Source of the DNA: Bacillus albus
GTDB taxonomy: Bacteria; Bacillota; Bacilli; Bacillales; Bacillaceae_G
Direction: 5' to 3'
Length of the DNA: 64,000 bases
Assembly (NCBI RefSeq): GCF_001884185.1
Contig: NZ_MAOE01000124.1
Coordinates: 1 to 64,000 of the forward strand
The position numbers and the translations under genes were made by a program. This document shows, piece by piece, positions 8,673 to 17,425 of the stretch (positions are counted from its first letter, which is position 1; every line of letters starts with the position of its first letter). The notes below the pieces were generated by a model that was not told where the DNA came from, ran no database searches, and worked only from the letters and a program-made list of their open reading frames with translations.

Positions 8673-10234
8673 TGTCTCATTTATTAGCTTTTGATGCTGG
8701 TACAGGAAGCGTTCGAGCTGTTCTTTTTGATTTATTAGGTAATCAAATTGCGGTTAGTCAAAAAGAATGGGTTCATAACACGGATCCTCGTTACCCAGGT
8801 TCTATGAATTTTGATGTAATAGAAAACTGGAAGCTAGTACAACAGTGCACGAAAGAAGTTTTACAAAGAAGTAATGTCACGCCCTCTTCTATTCTAGCTA
8901 TTAGCGCTACTAGTATGCGAGAAGGTTTTGTTTTATATGATAAAGGTGGGCAAGAGATATGGGCTTGCGCGAATGTTGATGGACGTGCATCTGCTGAAGT
9001 TAGTGAGCTAAAAGAAATACGGTCACATCTTGAAGAAGATTTATATACTAGATCTGGTCAAACTTTTTCATTAGGTGCTTTACCTCGCCTACTTTGGATT
9101 AAAAAACATGAACCAGACGTCTATAGCAATATTCATTCTTTTACGATGTTAAACGATTGGATTTTATATAAACTAAGCGGCGTATTACAAATCGATCCTT
9201 CAAACGGATGTACATCCGGTATTTTTGACCTGCAAAATAGAGTATGGGATAACGATGTCGCTATCGAGTGCGGTTTGACGTTGCCATTTTCACCAATAGT
9301 AAATGAAGCTGGTACAGTAATTGGTACCGTCACAAAAGAATGTGCAGCATTAACTGGATTATGTGAAGGAATTCCTGTCGTCGCCGGGGGCGGAGATGCT
9401 CAAATGGCCTCACTCGGAACAGGAGTAGTTAGGCCTAATCAAACATTAATATGCGGAGGTAGTTTTTGGCAGCACGAAGTAAATGTTACTGAGCCAATAA
9501 CAGATCCACAGGCTTCCATTCGAGTAAATTGTCACGTCGTACCTAACCTTTGGCAATATGAAACGATTGCCTTTTTTCCAGGGCTTGTTATGCGCTGGTT
9601 TCGAGACGCTTTTTGCCACGAGGAAAAGAAACTTGCTGACAAACTCGGTGTAGATGCTTATGCATTATTAGAAGAACAAGCGAAAGACGTACCTGTTGGC
9701 TCACATGGTATTATCCCTACTTTTTCAAACGTTATGAACTACATTTCTTGGCGTCATGCCGCACCTTCTTTTTTAAATTTAAGTTTAGATGCTGACAAAT
9801 GTGGAAAAAAAGAACTGTTCCGTGCTATTGAAGAAAATGCTGCCTTTGTTACACTTGGCAACTTAAAATTAATAGAAAATCTCACAGGAACATTCCCCTC
9901 TGAAGTAATTTTTGCTGGCGGTGCTGCTAAAGGAAAACTATGGCCACAAATTTTATCGGACGTACTTGGTATTCCTGTGAAAGTACCTGTTGTAAAAGAA
10001 GCCGCTGCTTTAGGAACTGCGATTGCTGCTGGAGTTGGCGCAGGCATATATTCATCTATGGAAGAAACTGCTGAACAGTTTGTACAGTGGGAGCACACAT
10101 TCGAGCCAATTACTGAAAATCATGAACTATATAAAGAATTCTATGAAACATGGAAAGCTGTGTATGACAGTCAACTCACTTTAGCTGATAAAGGGCTCAC
10201 CTCACATATGTGGATTGCGCCTGGTGCTCTGTAA
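8672..10234 (+). CDS. lsrK: autoinducer-2 kinase LsrK
   Basis: A 520-residue FGGY-family kinase. The N terminus MSHLLAFDAGTGSVRAVLFD is the phosphate-1 loop of the ASKHA fold, GGGDAQMASLGTG is the central phosphate-2 region, and EVIFAGGAAKGKLWPQI is the C-terminal adenosine-binding FGGY signature. It phosphorylates imported AI-2 (DPD) at C5 in the cytoplasm, trapping it and producing the inducer of LsrR. A xylulokinase-like sugar kinase would look similar; the lsr context decides. Start at the ATG overlapping the lsrR stop by one base. Confidence 0.9.
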   Translation: MSHLLAFDAGTGSVRAVLFDLLGNQIAVSQKEWVHNTDPRYPGSMNFDVIENWKLVQQCTKEVLQRSNVTPSSILAISATSMREGFVLYDKGGQEIWACANVDGRASAEVSELKEIRSHLEEDLYTRSGQTFSLGALPRLLWIKKHEPDVYSNIHSFTMLNDWILYKLSGVLQIDPSNGCTSGIFDLQNRVWDNDVAIECGLTLPFSPIVNEAGTVIGTVTKECAALTGLCEGIPVVAGGGDAQMASLGTGVVRPNQTLICGGSFWQHEVNVTEPITDPQASIRVNCHVVPNLWQYETIAFFPGLVMRWFRDAFCHEEKKLADKLGVDAYALLEEQAKDVPVGSHGIIPTFSNVMNYISWRHAAPSFLNLSLDADKCGKKELFRAIEENAAFVTLGNLKLIENLTGTFPSEVIFAGGAAKGKLWPQILSDVLGIPVKVPVVKEAAALGTAIAAGVGAGIYSSMEETAEQFVQWEHTFEPITENHELYKEFYETWKAVYDSQLTLADKGLTSHMWIAPGAL

Positions 10235-10260
10235 CACATTACATAAGGGAGTGAAAAAGT

Positions 10261-10623
10261 ATGTTAAAAGCGAATGAAAATGATTTCTCCTATCGCTTCG
10301 GTGATAACGGGCCGAAATATTTAATACAAGGTCCGAATATTGATCTTGGCCTTGTTGTCATTCAGCCTGGGCAAGAGTTTCAAAATCACTACCATACGAC
10401 GTGCGAGGAAGTCTTTTATGCATTAGAAGGTGAAATTGATTTCTATGTGAATAACAAAAGAGTTCCGATTAAACAAGGCGATGTATTGCAAGTCCGCCCT
10501 CATGAATCTCACTATCTTATTAACCATTCTGACAAACCTTTTAAAGCAGTTTTTATTAAGTCACCACATTTACCAAATAAAGATACGGTACAAGCGGAAA
10601 ATCCAACATTAACGAAGGAGTGA
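10261..10623 (+). CDS. small cupin protein in the lsrG position
   Basis: A 120-residue single-domain cupin. Motif 1 is visible as PGQEFQNHYHTTCEEVFYALEG (His43, His45, Glu49) and motif 2 as PHESHYLIN (His84, Asn88), so a metal site is likely. It lies between lsrK and lsrF, where enteric operons carry lsrG. LsrG belongs to a different fold (antibiotic-biosynthesis monooxygenase) and isomerises phospho-AI-2. This cupin may do the same isomerisation or bind the ligand; that is inference from position. GGGAG lies 9 bases before its ATG. Confidence 0.8.
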   Translation: MLKANENDFSYRFGDNGPKYLIQGPNIDLGLVVIQPGQEFQNHYHTTCEEVFYALEGEIDFYVNNKRVPIKQGDVLQVRPHESHYLINHSDKPFKAVFIKSPHLPNKDTVQAENPTLTKE

Positions 10624-10629
10624 TTTCTA

Positions 10630-11412
10630 ATGACTTGGGGATTTAAAAATCGATTAAATACAATTTTACCTGATGGAAGAGCGGTTATGTTAGCGATAGA
10701 TCACGGCTACTTTTTAGGACCAATTCACGGGCTAGAACAGCCACTTGAAACAGTTAAAAACTTACTTCCTTACACAGATTCCCTCTTTTTAACTCGAGGT
10801 ATACTTAGCTCCTGTATTCCTGAAAACTGCAGCACACCGATGGTTATGCGTGTATCAGGCGGGGCTACTGTCGTCGGTAAAGATTTAGCGAATGAAACAA
10901 TTGTTACACCTGTAAAAGAAGCAGTGAAACAAAACGCAATTGGCGTCGGCGTTTCTGTTTTCGTCGGATCAGACTATGAAACACAAACCGTATCAAATCT
11001 CGCAAATGTAGTTTCAGAAGCTCACGATTACGGCTTGCCAGTACTCGGTATTACTGCTGTTGCGAAAGAATTGCAAAAACGTGAAGCACGCTTTCTAGCA
11101 CTCGCTTCCCGCGTATGCGTTGAAATGGGAGCTGACATTATTAAAACGTATTACTGCGAAGGATTCGAAAAAATAACGAGTACTTGCCCTGCCCCAGTCG
11201 TAATCGCTGGTGGTCCAAAACTAGATTCAATTGAAGACGCATTAAACATTACGTACAATGCACTGCAAGAAGGTGCAATTGGCGTAGACATGGGCCGAAA
11301 CATATGGCAATCCGAACATCCTGCTGCGATGATTCAAGCGATTCATGGTATCGTGAAGAATGGGTTGAATGTAAAAGAGGCACTCCAATTATTCGAAGAT
11401 GTAAAAAATTAA
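10630..11412 (+). CDS. lsrF: 3-hydroxy-5-phosphonooxypentane-2,4-dione thiolase LsrF
   Basis: A 260-residue DeoC/FbaB-type TIM-barrel protein. By family, LsrF transfers an acetyl group from the isomerised phospho-AI-2 to CoA, giving dihydroxyacetone phosphate and acetyl-CoA. Visible landmarks are the early AIDHGYFLGP segment, DIIKTYYCEGF with the Schiff-base Lys in the usual strand position, PVVIAGGPKLDS and the phosphate-binding GAIGVDMGRNIWQ. It closes the rightward lsrR-lsrK-cupin-lsrF operon, with six bases between it and the cupin stop. A strong terminator follows. Confidence 0.88.
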   Translation: MTWGFKNRLNTILPDGRAVMLAIDHGYFLGPIHGLEQPLETVKNLLPYTDSLFLTRGILSSCIPENCSTPMVMRVSGGATVVGKDLANETIVTPVKEAVKQNAIGVGVSVFVGSDYETQTVSNLANVVSEAHDYGLPVLGITAVAKELQKREARFLALASRVCVEMGADIIKTYYCEGFEKITSTCPAPVVIAGGPKLDSIEDALNITYNALQEGAIGVDMGRNIWQSEHPAAMIQAIHGIVKNGLNVKEALQLFEDVKN

Positions 11413-11450
11413 GCTAAAATATAAACAAAATCAATATTTACCATAAAGAA

Positions 11451-11493
11451 AAGCCCATATGTTAGATTACTAAGTAATCTAACATATGGGCTT
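11451..11493. terminator. perfect 20-bp stem terminator after lsrF
   Basis: Bases 11451-11470 and 11474-11493 are perfectly complementary with a 3-base loop (TAA). A T-rich tail follows on + and an A/T tail on -, so it can serve both lsrF and the converging acetyltransferase gene. Confidence 0.8.
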
Positions 11494-11532
11494 TCTTGTA
11501 TATTTTTTATCGTTCCGAATTTGATCAGATTT

Positions 11533-12036
11533 CTACAGGTCGCGCACATTCCAAACAATCTCACCGCGTTCGCCAAACGTACTATGATGCCGCTTAAAGC
11601 CTATCTTTTCTAACACCCGAAAAGACGCAGTATTCCAAGCACCTACAGTAGACCAAAGTCTTTGGCGCCCCGTAGCAATCGCAGCATCTAGCACTGCTGA
11701 TGCTGCCTCTGTCGCATAACCATTACGATGAACACGTTGGAACAACTCATATGCAATCTCTGGCTCTTCAAGCGTGGAACGACCAATAATTAAGCCACAG
11801 TATCCGATGAAATCCCCTTCTTCTCGCCTACGTATAGTAAGAAGAGAAATACCATTTTCAGTTGCTTTCTTGCGCATTTCGATAAGAGAGCTACGAACAG
11901 ATTCAATGGTTGGCATGTCCACACCACGTTCACCAATTAATTGTCTCAGCCAGACTGCATCAGATTCCTCCCACATATTCAGATCGAGTCGTTCCGTTTT
12001 TAACTGGAACGCCATATCTTTAAAAACAGCTGTCAT
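11533..12036 (-). CDS. GNAT family N-acetyltransferase
   Basis: A 167-residue RimJ/RimL-like acetyltransferase. It opens with LKTERLDLNMWEESDA, has IAYELFQRVHRNGYATEAASAVL, in which the Q/R-x-x-G-x-G/A acetyl-CoA loop is modified to HRNGYAT, and ends with STVGAWNTASFRVLEKIGFK. The acceptor cannot be told from sequence. The start is backed by GGAGG eight bases upstream. It is monocistronic and converges on lsrF. Confidence 0.85.
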   Translation of the reverse strand: MTAVFKDMAFQLKTERLDLNMWEESDAVWLRQLIGERGVDMPTIESVRSSLIEMRKKATENGISLLTIRRREEGDFIGYCGLIIGRSTLEEPEIAYELFQRVHRNGYATEAASAVLDAAIATGRQRLWSTVGAWNTASFRVLEKIGFKRHHSTFGERGEIVWNVRDL

Positions 12037-12313
12037 AGCGGTAACCTCCTATTGATTTCACTGTACTACTTATAATAGTTTCGTACTTTACCATATGGGA
12101 TACCTGCTTGGTTCTCTAAATTTTCTTGTAACAGCATACTTTAATGTTATTTTATACATAAGCAATTCCTTTGCTAAATAGACCTTGCTATAAAACTTCA
12201 TTTTAAGTCTACAATATTTGATTTATGAATGATTTTAGATTTATACTTAATATATATTTTTAAAATGTATCATCCTTTCTTTTTTGTTAAAATAAAGAAA
12301 AGGAGGAATGATT

Positions 12314-12916
12314 ATGCAACGAATGAGTTTTGAACGCCCTACTGATTATTATGATGAAAAATTATATACTATCGATGAAAAAATTTGCGCCCTATTAAAA
12401 GAACGAAAAGAACTTTCAGGTGGTGATCCAAGCTTTCCACATGATGAAGCCATTTATAAATGGGCAAAGCAATACGGATTTTTTCCAGACTATCTAAATT
12501 CGCTATTCTCTTCTATGATGGACGAAGGTGAATTTAAACCTCGCGTCGAACCAACTACATTCAAAAAACATATGCCTGTTTTTAAAACGTATGAACATAA
12601 CGGTATCATGTATACGGTAACTTTTATTCGGCAATATGCAAATGCTAGTGTAGTTTATTTATATAGCGATTGGGATTCCACTGATGAAGTTTTTTATGAA
12701 AATAAGCCTCATAGTTTCTTCCAATTATCAATAGATGATACATATGATTGCTGGCCAGAAGGTGGCGGTGGCACTGATGGACATTTTAGTCATCATTTCG
12801 TTGTATCTCCTGCCCTTCCTGAGAATTTGTCTGGAATGAGCTTACGATTTAAAGAACTCAAAATACCGTTTAGGAAAGATCAAGCTGTACTTGAGTTTGA
12901 AATTCAACTGGATTAA
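12314..12916 (+). CDS. conserved hypothetical protein
   Basis: About 200 residues, soluble, with no signal peptide, not assigned to a named family. The N-terminal part (YYDEKLYTIDEKICALLKERKEL) looks like a chorismate-mutase-type helix, but the conserved charged residues of that enzyme cannot be verified. The rest is beta-rich with acidic and aromatic stretches (DWDSTDEVFYEN, GGGGTDGHFSHHF). I choose the second ATG at 12314 because GGAGG then sits seven bases upstream; the ATG at 12308 is too close. It is flanked by a terminator at its 3' end. Confidence 0.65.
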   Translation: MQRMSFERPTDYYDEKLYTIDEKICALLKERKELSGGDPSFPHDEAIYKWAKQYGFFPDYLNSLFSSMMDEGEFKPRVEPTTFKKHMPVFKTYEHNGIMYTVTFIRQYANASVVYLYSDWDSTDEVFYENKPHSFFQLSIDDTYDCWPEGGGGTDGHFSHHFVVSPALPENLSGMSLRFKELKIPFRKDQAVLEFEIQLD

Positions 12917-12920
12917 AAAA

Positions 12921-12960
12921 AGCGTAATCTAGCTGGAAATTAGACTAGATTACGCTCTTT
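12921..12960 (+). terminator. terminator after the gene ending at 12916
   Basis: AGCGTAATCTAG (12921-12932) pairs perfectly with CTAGATTACGCT (12945-12956), followed by CTTTTAG. Confidence 0.75.
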
Positions 12961-13061
12961 TAGTTGCTAGTTATGTAGTATATGAAATTTATATCAACGA
13001 TTTTTCCAATATATCGGCTCTTAGAAACGAGATATCGATTTACCAACAACATTAGACACTA

Positions 13062-13754
13062 TTATTTATGTAACACCCACTCCATTAACACGATTGCCGA
13101 TTCAATACGTTCTTTCGTATCCCCTAAAAATAATTTATGAAGTAATGCTTCCAAATGGATTGGCTTATTGGGCAACGTTTGAATATATCTTAAAACAGAT
13201 CCAGCAGGCGGTGTAGGTTTGTTATTAATGGCCCATATGCCTTCTATCAATGTCCAAGTTGACGTATGAACTATGTACGAAGCCTTTAACTCATCATTTG
13301 CTTTCAAAGCAGACTGAATTTTAATGAGCGAACTATGTAACCAATGAGAAATGCCTTTTACTTTGTCACTAGAAACACGATAGTTTTCAAATTCATAGGT
13401 AGCTATTTCCTTTAACCTTTTCAACTCACCGCTTTTATCAAATAAAATTTCTCCTTCTAAAAATGAGTATAGTTCCATCGGATTGTTTTGAAAGTTTACT
13501 AGTATTTGATTAACATCTGCATACTTATATTCAACTAAAGTTTCTTCTCTCATTTCAGAATGAAATTTCTTCTTTTGTCCGTCCTCTAAAAGAATATATA
13601 AGTCTAAATCCGAATCAGGATATGCATCACCTCTTGCGACAGATCCAATAAGCATACATCCATTTACCTTATCTAAAGATAAGAATTCAGCTACTATTGT
13701 TTGCACTAATTTTTTATGTTGTTCATGTTTAATAGATGTTTGTATTTCTAACAT
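13062..13754 (-). CDS. nucleotidyltransferase domain protein
   Basis: A 230-residue protein with a polymerase-beta-type nucleotidyltransferase core near the N terminus: LIGSVARGDAYPDSDLDLYILLEDG, which contains G-S and the D-x-D metal-binding pair. The C-terminal part (about residues 115-230) is helical, as in aminoglycoside or streptomycin adenylyltransferase-like proteins and KNTase-like stand-alone enzymes. Substrate unknown; no resistance role should be assumed. The start follows GGAGG. Monocistronic. Confidence 0.8.
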   Translation of the reverse strand: MLEIQTSIKHEQHKKLVQTIVAEFLSLDKVNGCMLIGSVARGDAYPDSDLDLYILLEDGQKKKFHSEMREETLVEYKYADVNQILVNFQNNPMELYSFLEGEILFDKSGELKRLKEIATYEFENYRVSSDKVKGISHWLHSSLIKIQSALKANDELKASYIVHTSTWTLIEGIWAINNKPTPPAGSVLRYIQTLPNKPIHLEALLHKLFLGDTKERIESAIVLMEWVLHK

Positions 13755-13829
13755 TTGTAACCTCCAAACATTTTTTATGGAGTTATTCCTTACCTAAATA
13801 TATTGTACTTCGCTTATAATCTTATATAC

Positions 13830-14402
13830 TTATTCAACGATTGTCAGTTCATATACAATTGCGTCTTTACTGCTTTTTGTTTTATCTTGAATCGTAACAA
13901 TATCTCCAGCTTTTATTTTCGAAGCATTCACTACTTTTACCATCTCTGGCGGAACAACCCCTCCATCGTTCTCTTTATTTAGCGGAAACCACTTTACTGA
14001 TTTATTAGTTGCTTCTAAAATTTTATATTTAATCGTACCATCATACTTTATTTCACCAACAAGATCTTTTACTAATGTAGGTGTATATTTATCCTCTTCT
14101 TTTTCTAAAGAAATATGATCACCTATATCTGGGATACCGTTTCTTACAGGTGCTTCCCATTTTGTTGCATTTAAATCATTTAAACTTACCTTCACACTGT
14201 CTTCTTTATTTGAGCTAGCATCTTTTAGAAATATATCATTATACTTCTTATCAATAATGATATACTCTTTCTGCTCTACTATTTTTGCACAACTTTTCCG
14301 CTTTTCTTCCTCATTCTTAGATACTTCTTCTTTCACAATATTATTACTACACGCTGATAATAATGTCGTCGCCAAAGCTGTCATTAGTAACATTTTTTTC
14401 AC
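13830..14402 (-). CDS. putative lipoprotein
   Basis: A lipoprotein of about 190 residues. With a GTG start at 14402 (VKKMLLMTALATTLLSAC) the signal peptide ends at a lipobox LSAC; the upstream in-frame ATG at 14417 overlaps the GGAGGG ribosome binding site and is unlikely. The mature part is polar and Lys-rich, with NAKTEGDIV-like beta strands (VVNASKIKAGDIVTIQDKTKSSKDAIVYELTIVE) that may form an OB- or DUF3221-like fold; I do not recognise it with certainty. It would sit on the outer face of the membrane. Confidence 0.7.
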   Translation of the reverse strand: MKKMLLMTALATTLLSACSNNIVKEEVSKNEEEKRKSCAKIVEQKEYIIIDKKYNDIFLKDASSNKEDSVKVSLNDLNATKWEAPVRNGIPDIGDHISLEKEEDKYTPTLVKDLVGEIKYDGTIKYKILEATNKSVKWFPLNKENDGGVVPPEMVKVVNASKIKAGDIVTIQDKTKSSKDAIVYELTIVE

Positions 14403-14467
14403 TTCATTTCCCTCCATTTATAACGAAACAATAAAACATATATCACATCCATATTTTACCACACATC

Positions 14468-14508
14468 AAAAAAGAGGATATTTGTTTATTACTAAACAAA
14501 TATCCTCT
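14468..14508 (-). terminator. terminator of the heme monooxygenase gene
   Basis: Two 16-base arms, 14473-14488 and 14493-14508, pair perfectly; the minus-strand tail is TTTTTTGATG. Confidence 0.8.
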
Positions 14509-14523
14509 ACCTTTACATATATA

Positions 14524-14859
14524 TTATGACTGTTGATAAGCCGCTTTCGATGATTTCATATAGTAAACTGCGTGATCAACGTTAATGATATGATCTGGTT
14601 TTGGCTTACCACGACTCGCTCTATGACCTGCTAAATGTTCTTCACTCGTTTCCCAGTTTTTCCATGCTTCTTCAGATTCCCAGCGAATCATAACGACAAC
14701 TTCTTCATCGCCGCGTCTTACTTTTTTCACAAGAACACTTAAGTCAATGAAACCTTCAAATTTTTCAATAATACCTTCTCCAGTGAAACGTTCTACAACT
14801 ATATTTGATGTACCTTCTTTTACTGTAAATGTTTTCGTTTCGATAAACATATATCCCAC
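14524..14859 (-). CDS. heme-degrading monooxygenase, HmoA/IsdG-like
   Basis: A 111-residue ABM-fold protein. It contains GEGIIEKFEGFIDLSVLVKK and the well-conserved stretch RRGDEEVVVMIRWESEEAWKNWETSEEHLAGH, with the Trp and His expected at the heme face of IsdG/HmoA enzymes. It should form a dimer in the cytosol and cleave heme to release iron. It stands alone, not in an isd iron-uptake operon, so HmoA of B. subtilis is the closer parallel. GGGAGTGGG precedes the start. Confidence 0.82.
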   Translation of the reverse strand: MGYMFIETKTFTVKEGTSNIVVERFTGEGIIEKFEGFIDLSVLVKKVRRGDEEVVVMIRWESEEAWKNWETSEEHLAGHRASRGKPKPDHIINVDHAVYYMKSSKAAYQQS

Positions 14860-14967
14860 TCCCTCTTTGTAATACGAATACTAGTATTCTTCTATTATAG
14901 TTGATTATGATAATTATTTTCAATTAAAAAGTTATAATTATTTGAATTATGCTGTTTTCTCTTCAAT

Positions 14968-16167
14968 CTACTCATCTAAAAATTTGAAATATGGAAGGAA
15001 TAATCCTATTAAAGAAGTAACACATATAATCGCACCGATAATAAAGTATATTGCTCTTATTCCCCACATTTCACTTAGTATGCCTCCTAATAACACACCT
15101 AACGGCATAGCGGATCGTATGAAAAATAAACGCACTGAAAACACTTGTCCTATCATATTGTTCGGTACTGTTTGTTGGCATATTGTTATGTTATGTATAT
15201 TGAAAAAGGCAATGCAAATGCCTGCAACAACTTCAATGAACACTGCAATTACTATACTATGATTGAACGCTAGAGAAATGTATGTAAGTCCTCCTATAAA
15301 CAATCCACCAAGCATAAGTATACGCCGGCTTTTATATGTTACTTTTCCGACTAGTATAGATCCAACTACATATCCAAGCGGGAATCCGGCCATAAAATAA
15401 CCAAACTCTGCATATCCTGCTGACAGCTCATCTTTTATATAGGGAAGATTTGTAACTAGCGTAACCCCAACTCCAAATTGCACGAAAGTAAGAAAGACAC
15501 CGAGCCAAACGATAACTGGTTTTGTGAAAAAATATGCAAAACCGTGAAGAAACTGTTCTAGCCACGTTTTCCGAATGGATTGTGTTGTTCTCTTTTCTTT
15601 TATATAAAGTAAAAAAGCGCCACTAACAAATAGACAAATACATACGAAAGATAGTGTAAGTTCTACTCCAATCAAATGAATGACTACTCCGCCTAATACA
15701 GGCCCAAGAAACATCATAAGACGAGCCATGCCATCAATATACGCATTTGCGTTTTGAAGCTGTTCTTTACTTACAATGCTCGGTGTAATTGCTTGACTTG
15801 CAGGTGTATACAGCGGCGTAATAAGTCCGATTATAATTTGTACGACATACACATGCCAAACTTCTATATTACTTGTAAGTATCATGACGAACGGCAATAA
15901 GAAAACGGAAGCTCGCACCCATTGCGAAAATATCATAATCCACTTCCTGCTCCATTTATCAATAAATGGGCCACTTATAAGTTGCAGTATGAGTGATGGG
16001 ATAAAGTATAGTAACCACATACTACTTAACGCTGTTTTTGATCCTGTTAATTCGTAAACAAGAATTGAATTACATAACGTTCCGAAAGCCCCGCCCAATT
16101 CTGAAATCGCGCTACCTATCCACATGAAAAAGAACGAACGATTTTTCAATACATTTTTCAATTTCAT
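14968..16167 (-). CDS. MFS transporter, probable drug exporter
   Basis: A 399-residue major facilitator with 12 predicted helices, starting FFMWIGSAISELGGAFGTLC. Between helices 2 and 3 is the motif GPFIDKWSRKWIMIFSQW, matching the D-x-x-x-R-K/R of motif A. It resembles the MdtH/YfiS-like or TetR-class group often called MFS drug exporters; substrate unknown. It lies 50 bases downstream of the ArsR-type regulator gene on the same strand and is probably co-transcribed with and controlled by it. Confidence 0.82.
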   Translation of the reverse strand: MKLKNVLKNRSFFFMWIGSAISELGGAFGTLCNSILVYELTGSKTALSSMWLLYFIPSLILQLISGPFIDKWSRKWIMIFSQWVRASVFLLPFVMILTSNIEVWHVYVVQIIIGLITPLYTPASQAITPSIVSKEQLQNANAYIDGMARLMMFLGPVLGGVVIHLIGVELTLSFVCICLFVSGAFLLYIKEKRTTQSIRKTWLEQFLHGFAYFFTKPVIVWLGVFLTFVQFGVGVTLVTNLPYIKDELSAGYAEFGYFMAGFPLGYVVGSILVGKVTYKSRRILMLGGLFIGGLTYISLAFNHSIVIAVFIEVVAGICIAFFNIHNITICQQTVPNNMIGQVFSVRLFFIRSAMPLGVLLGGILSEMWGIRAIYFIIGAIICVTSLIGLFLPYFKFLDE

Positions 16168-16218
16168 ACACCAACTTTTCTCTTAAATTCCTCCCTTTAT
16201 GTACATTCTAGTTGCATA

Positions 16219-17262
16219 TTATCTATTTAAAAACGCATCTAATTCTTTCGCTAATGACTGTACTGCTTTCTTTCTTAATACATATTTCCCGTCATGTATA
16301 TCAACTAACTTCGCTGCACGTAACAATTTCAAATGATGGTGTACAGTCGATTTACCGAGTTGCAGTCTTTCTGTAATTTCCTGCAATGTTCGTTCTTTTT
16401 CAAACAACATTTTAACAATGCGTAATCTTGCTTCATCCCCAAGTGCTTTATGTTTTTGAACTAAAAAATAATTCGGTTCATATAGATCTTCAGGGTGGAT
16501 GCTTTCGTTTGCAACTGGGTAATGAAATACTTTCGTATCTTCAATATCCGCCTCAATATTCCACGGTCTGTACGTCATTTGCGGGATAAGAATTACGTTA
16601 TGAACACTTGGTTCTGGCATATAGTTCATACCACCAGTCGCCCACTCGACAAACTCTTCCGGTTTCATCTTTTTATTCATTTCATTTTTCGCTTCATAAT
16701 CTCTTTGTAATATAGAAAGTATTTGCTCTTCCTCTTTCTGAATAACACTCTCATACCAACCTGTCATAACGGCTACTAAATGGTCCTTTAGTTTTTGCAC
16801 ATCGATATTACATATAAAACGAATATACCCGGAGAAAAACTGATGATCTTGTGTCAGCTCCTCTAGTTCATGTATTGCAGTAACGTCTCCACTTGCTGCT
16901 AAATGTCTTTTCTTTTCATATTTCTCGCCTAAAAACGGTAGGCATATGTATTTCAAATATTCTTCTGAAAGTGAATCGATTTTAGCATGAAACTGTGATA
17001 AGTCATGAAAATCCTCTTTATACAACAACTGAAGTAACGCTTTCCACGTATTATGTTCCTCTACAAACTGTAAGTGCTCTCTCATTTCTTCTGTTAATGA
17101 TTCCTTAATTTCTTCCCATTCATTTTGACTCTTTTCAAGAGTATCGATTAACCTTTTATGAGTAATTGCTGCAATGCCAAGTGCACATTCGAAAAGTATC
17201 GAATATTTTACTTGAACGTTATAAGTTTCCCTCTTTCTACTCGTTATGTGATAGACCTCCAT
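16219..17262 (-). CDS. ArsR-type transcriptional regulator with long N-terminal domain
   Basis: A 347-residue protein. The winged helix is at the C terminus (about residues 268-345): KALGDEARLRIVKMLFEKERTLQEITERLQLGKSTVHHHLKLLRAAKLVD, a classic ArsR fold. The first 260 residues match the DUF5937-like region found on such regulators and probably sense a ligand or partner. No metal-binding Cys cluster is visible, so a metal sensor is unlikely. GGAGGG precedes the ATG. It heads a two-gene unit with the MFS transporter. Confidence 0.82.
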   Translation of the reverse strand: MEVYHITSRKRETYNVQVKYSILFECALGIAAITHKRLIDTLEKSQNEWEEIKESLTEEMREHLQFVEEHNTWKALLQLLYKEDFHDLSQFHAKIDSLSEEYLKYICLPFLGEKYEKKRHLAASGDVTAIHELEELTQDHQFFSGYIRFICNIDVQKLKDHLVAVMTGWYESVIQKEEEQILSILQRDYEAKNEMNKKMKPEEFVEWATGGMNYMPEPSVHNVILIPQMTYRPWNIEADIEDTKVFHYPVANESIHPEDLYEPNYFLVQKHKALGDEARLRIVKMLFEKERTLQEITERLQLGKSTVHHHLKLLRAAKLVDIHDGKYVLRKKAVQSLAKELDAFLNR

Positions 17263-17425
17263 TTTTATCCCTCCTTGTTTGCTATATATTGAATTCTATT
17301 TTTATCGAATTTCACCTTCTATATTTTTAGAATAAAGAAAATTTTAGTTGAAACACATTCATTCTAACTTAAGAAGAATAGGAGCCTTTTTATATACAAA
17401 TAATAAGCCTCAAGGAGTTGTTGAG

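Noticed and set aside
14524-14859. HmoA-like protein as the missing LsrG of the lsr locus
   Set aside because: Both share the ABM fold, but the motif set (EEVVVMIRWES, HLAGH) is that of heme monooxygenases and the gene is 3 kb from the lsr operon.
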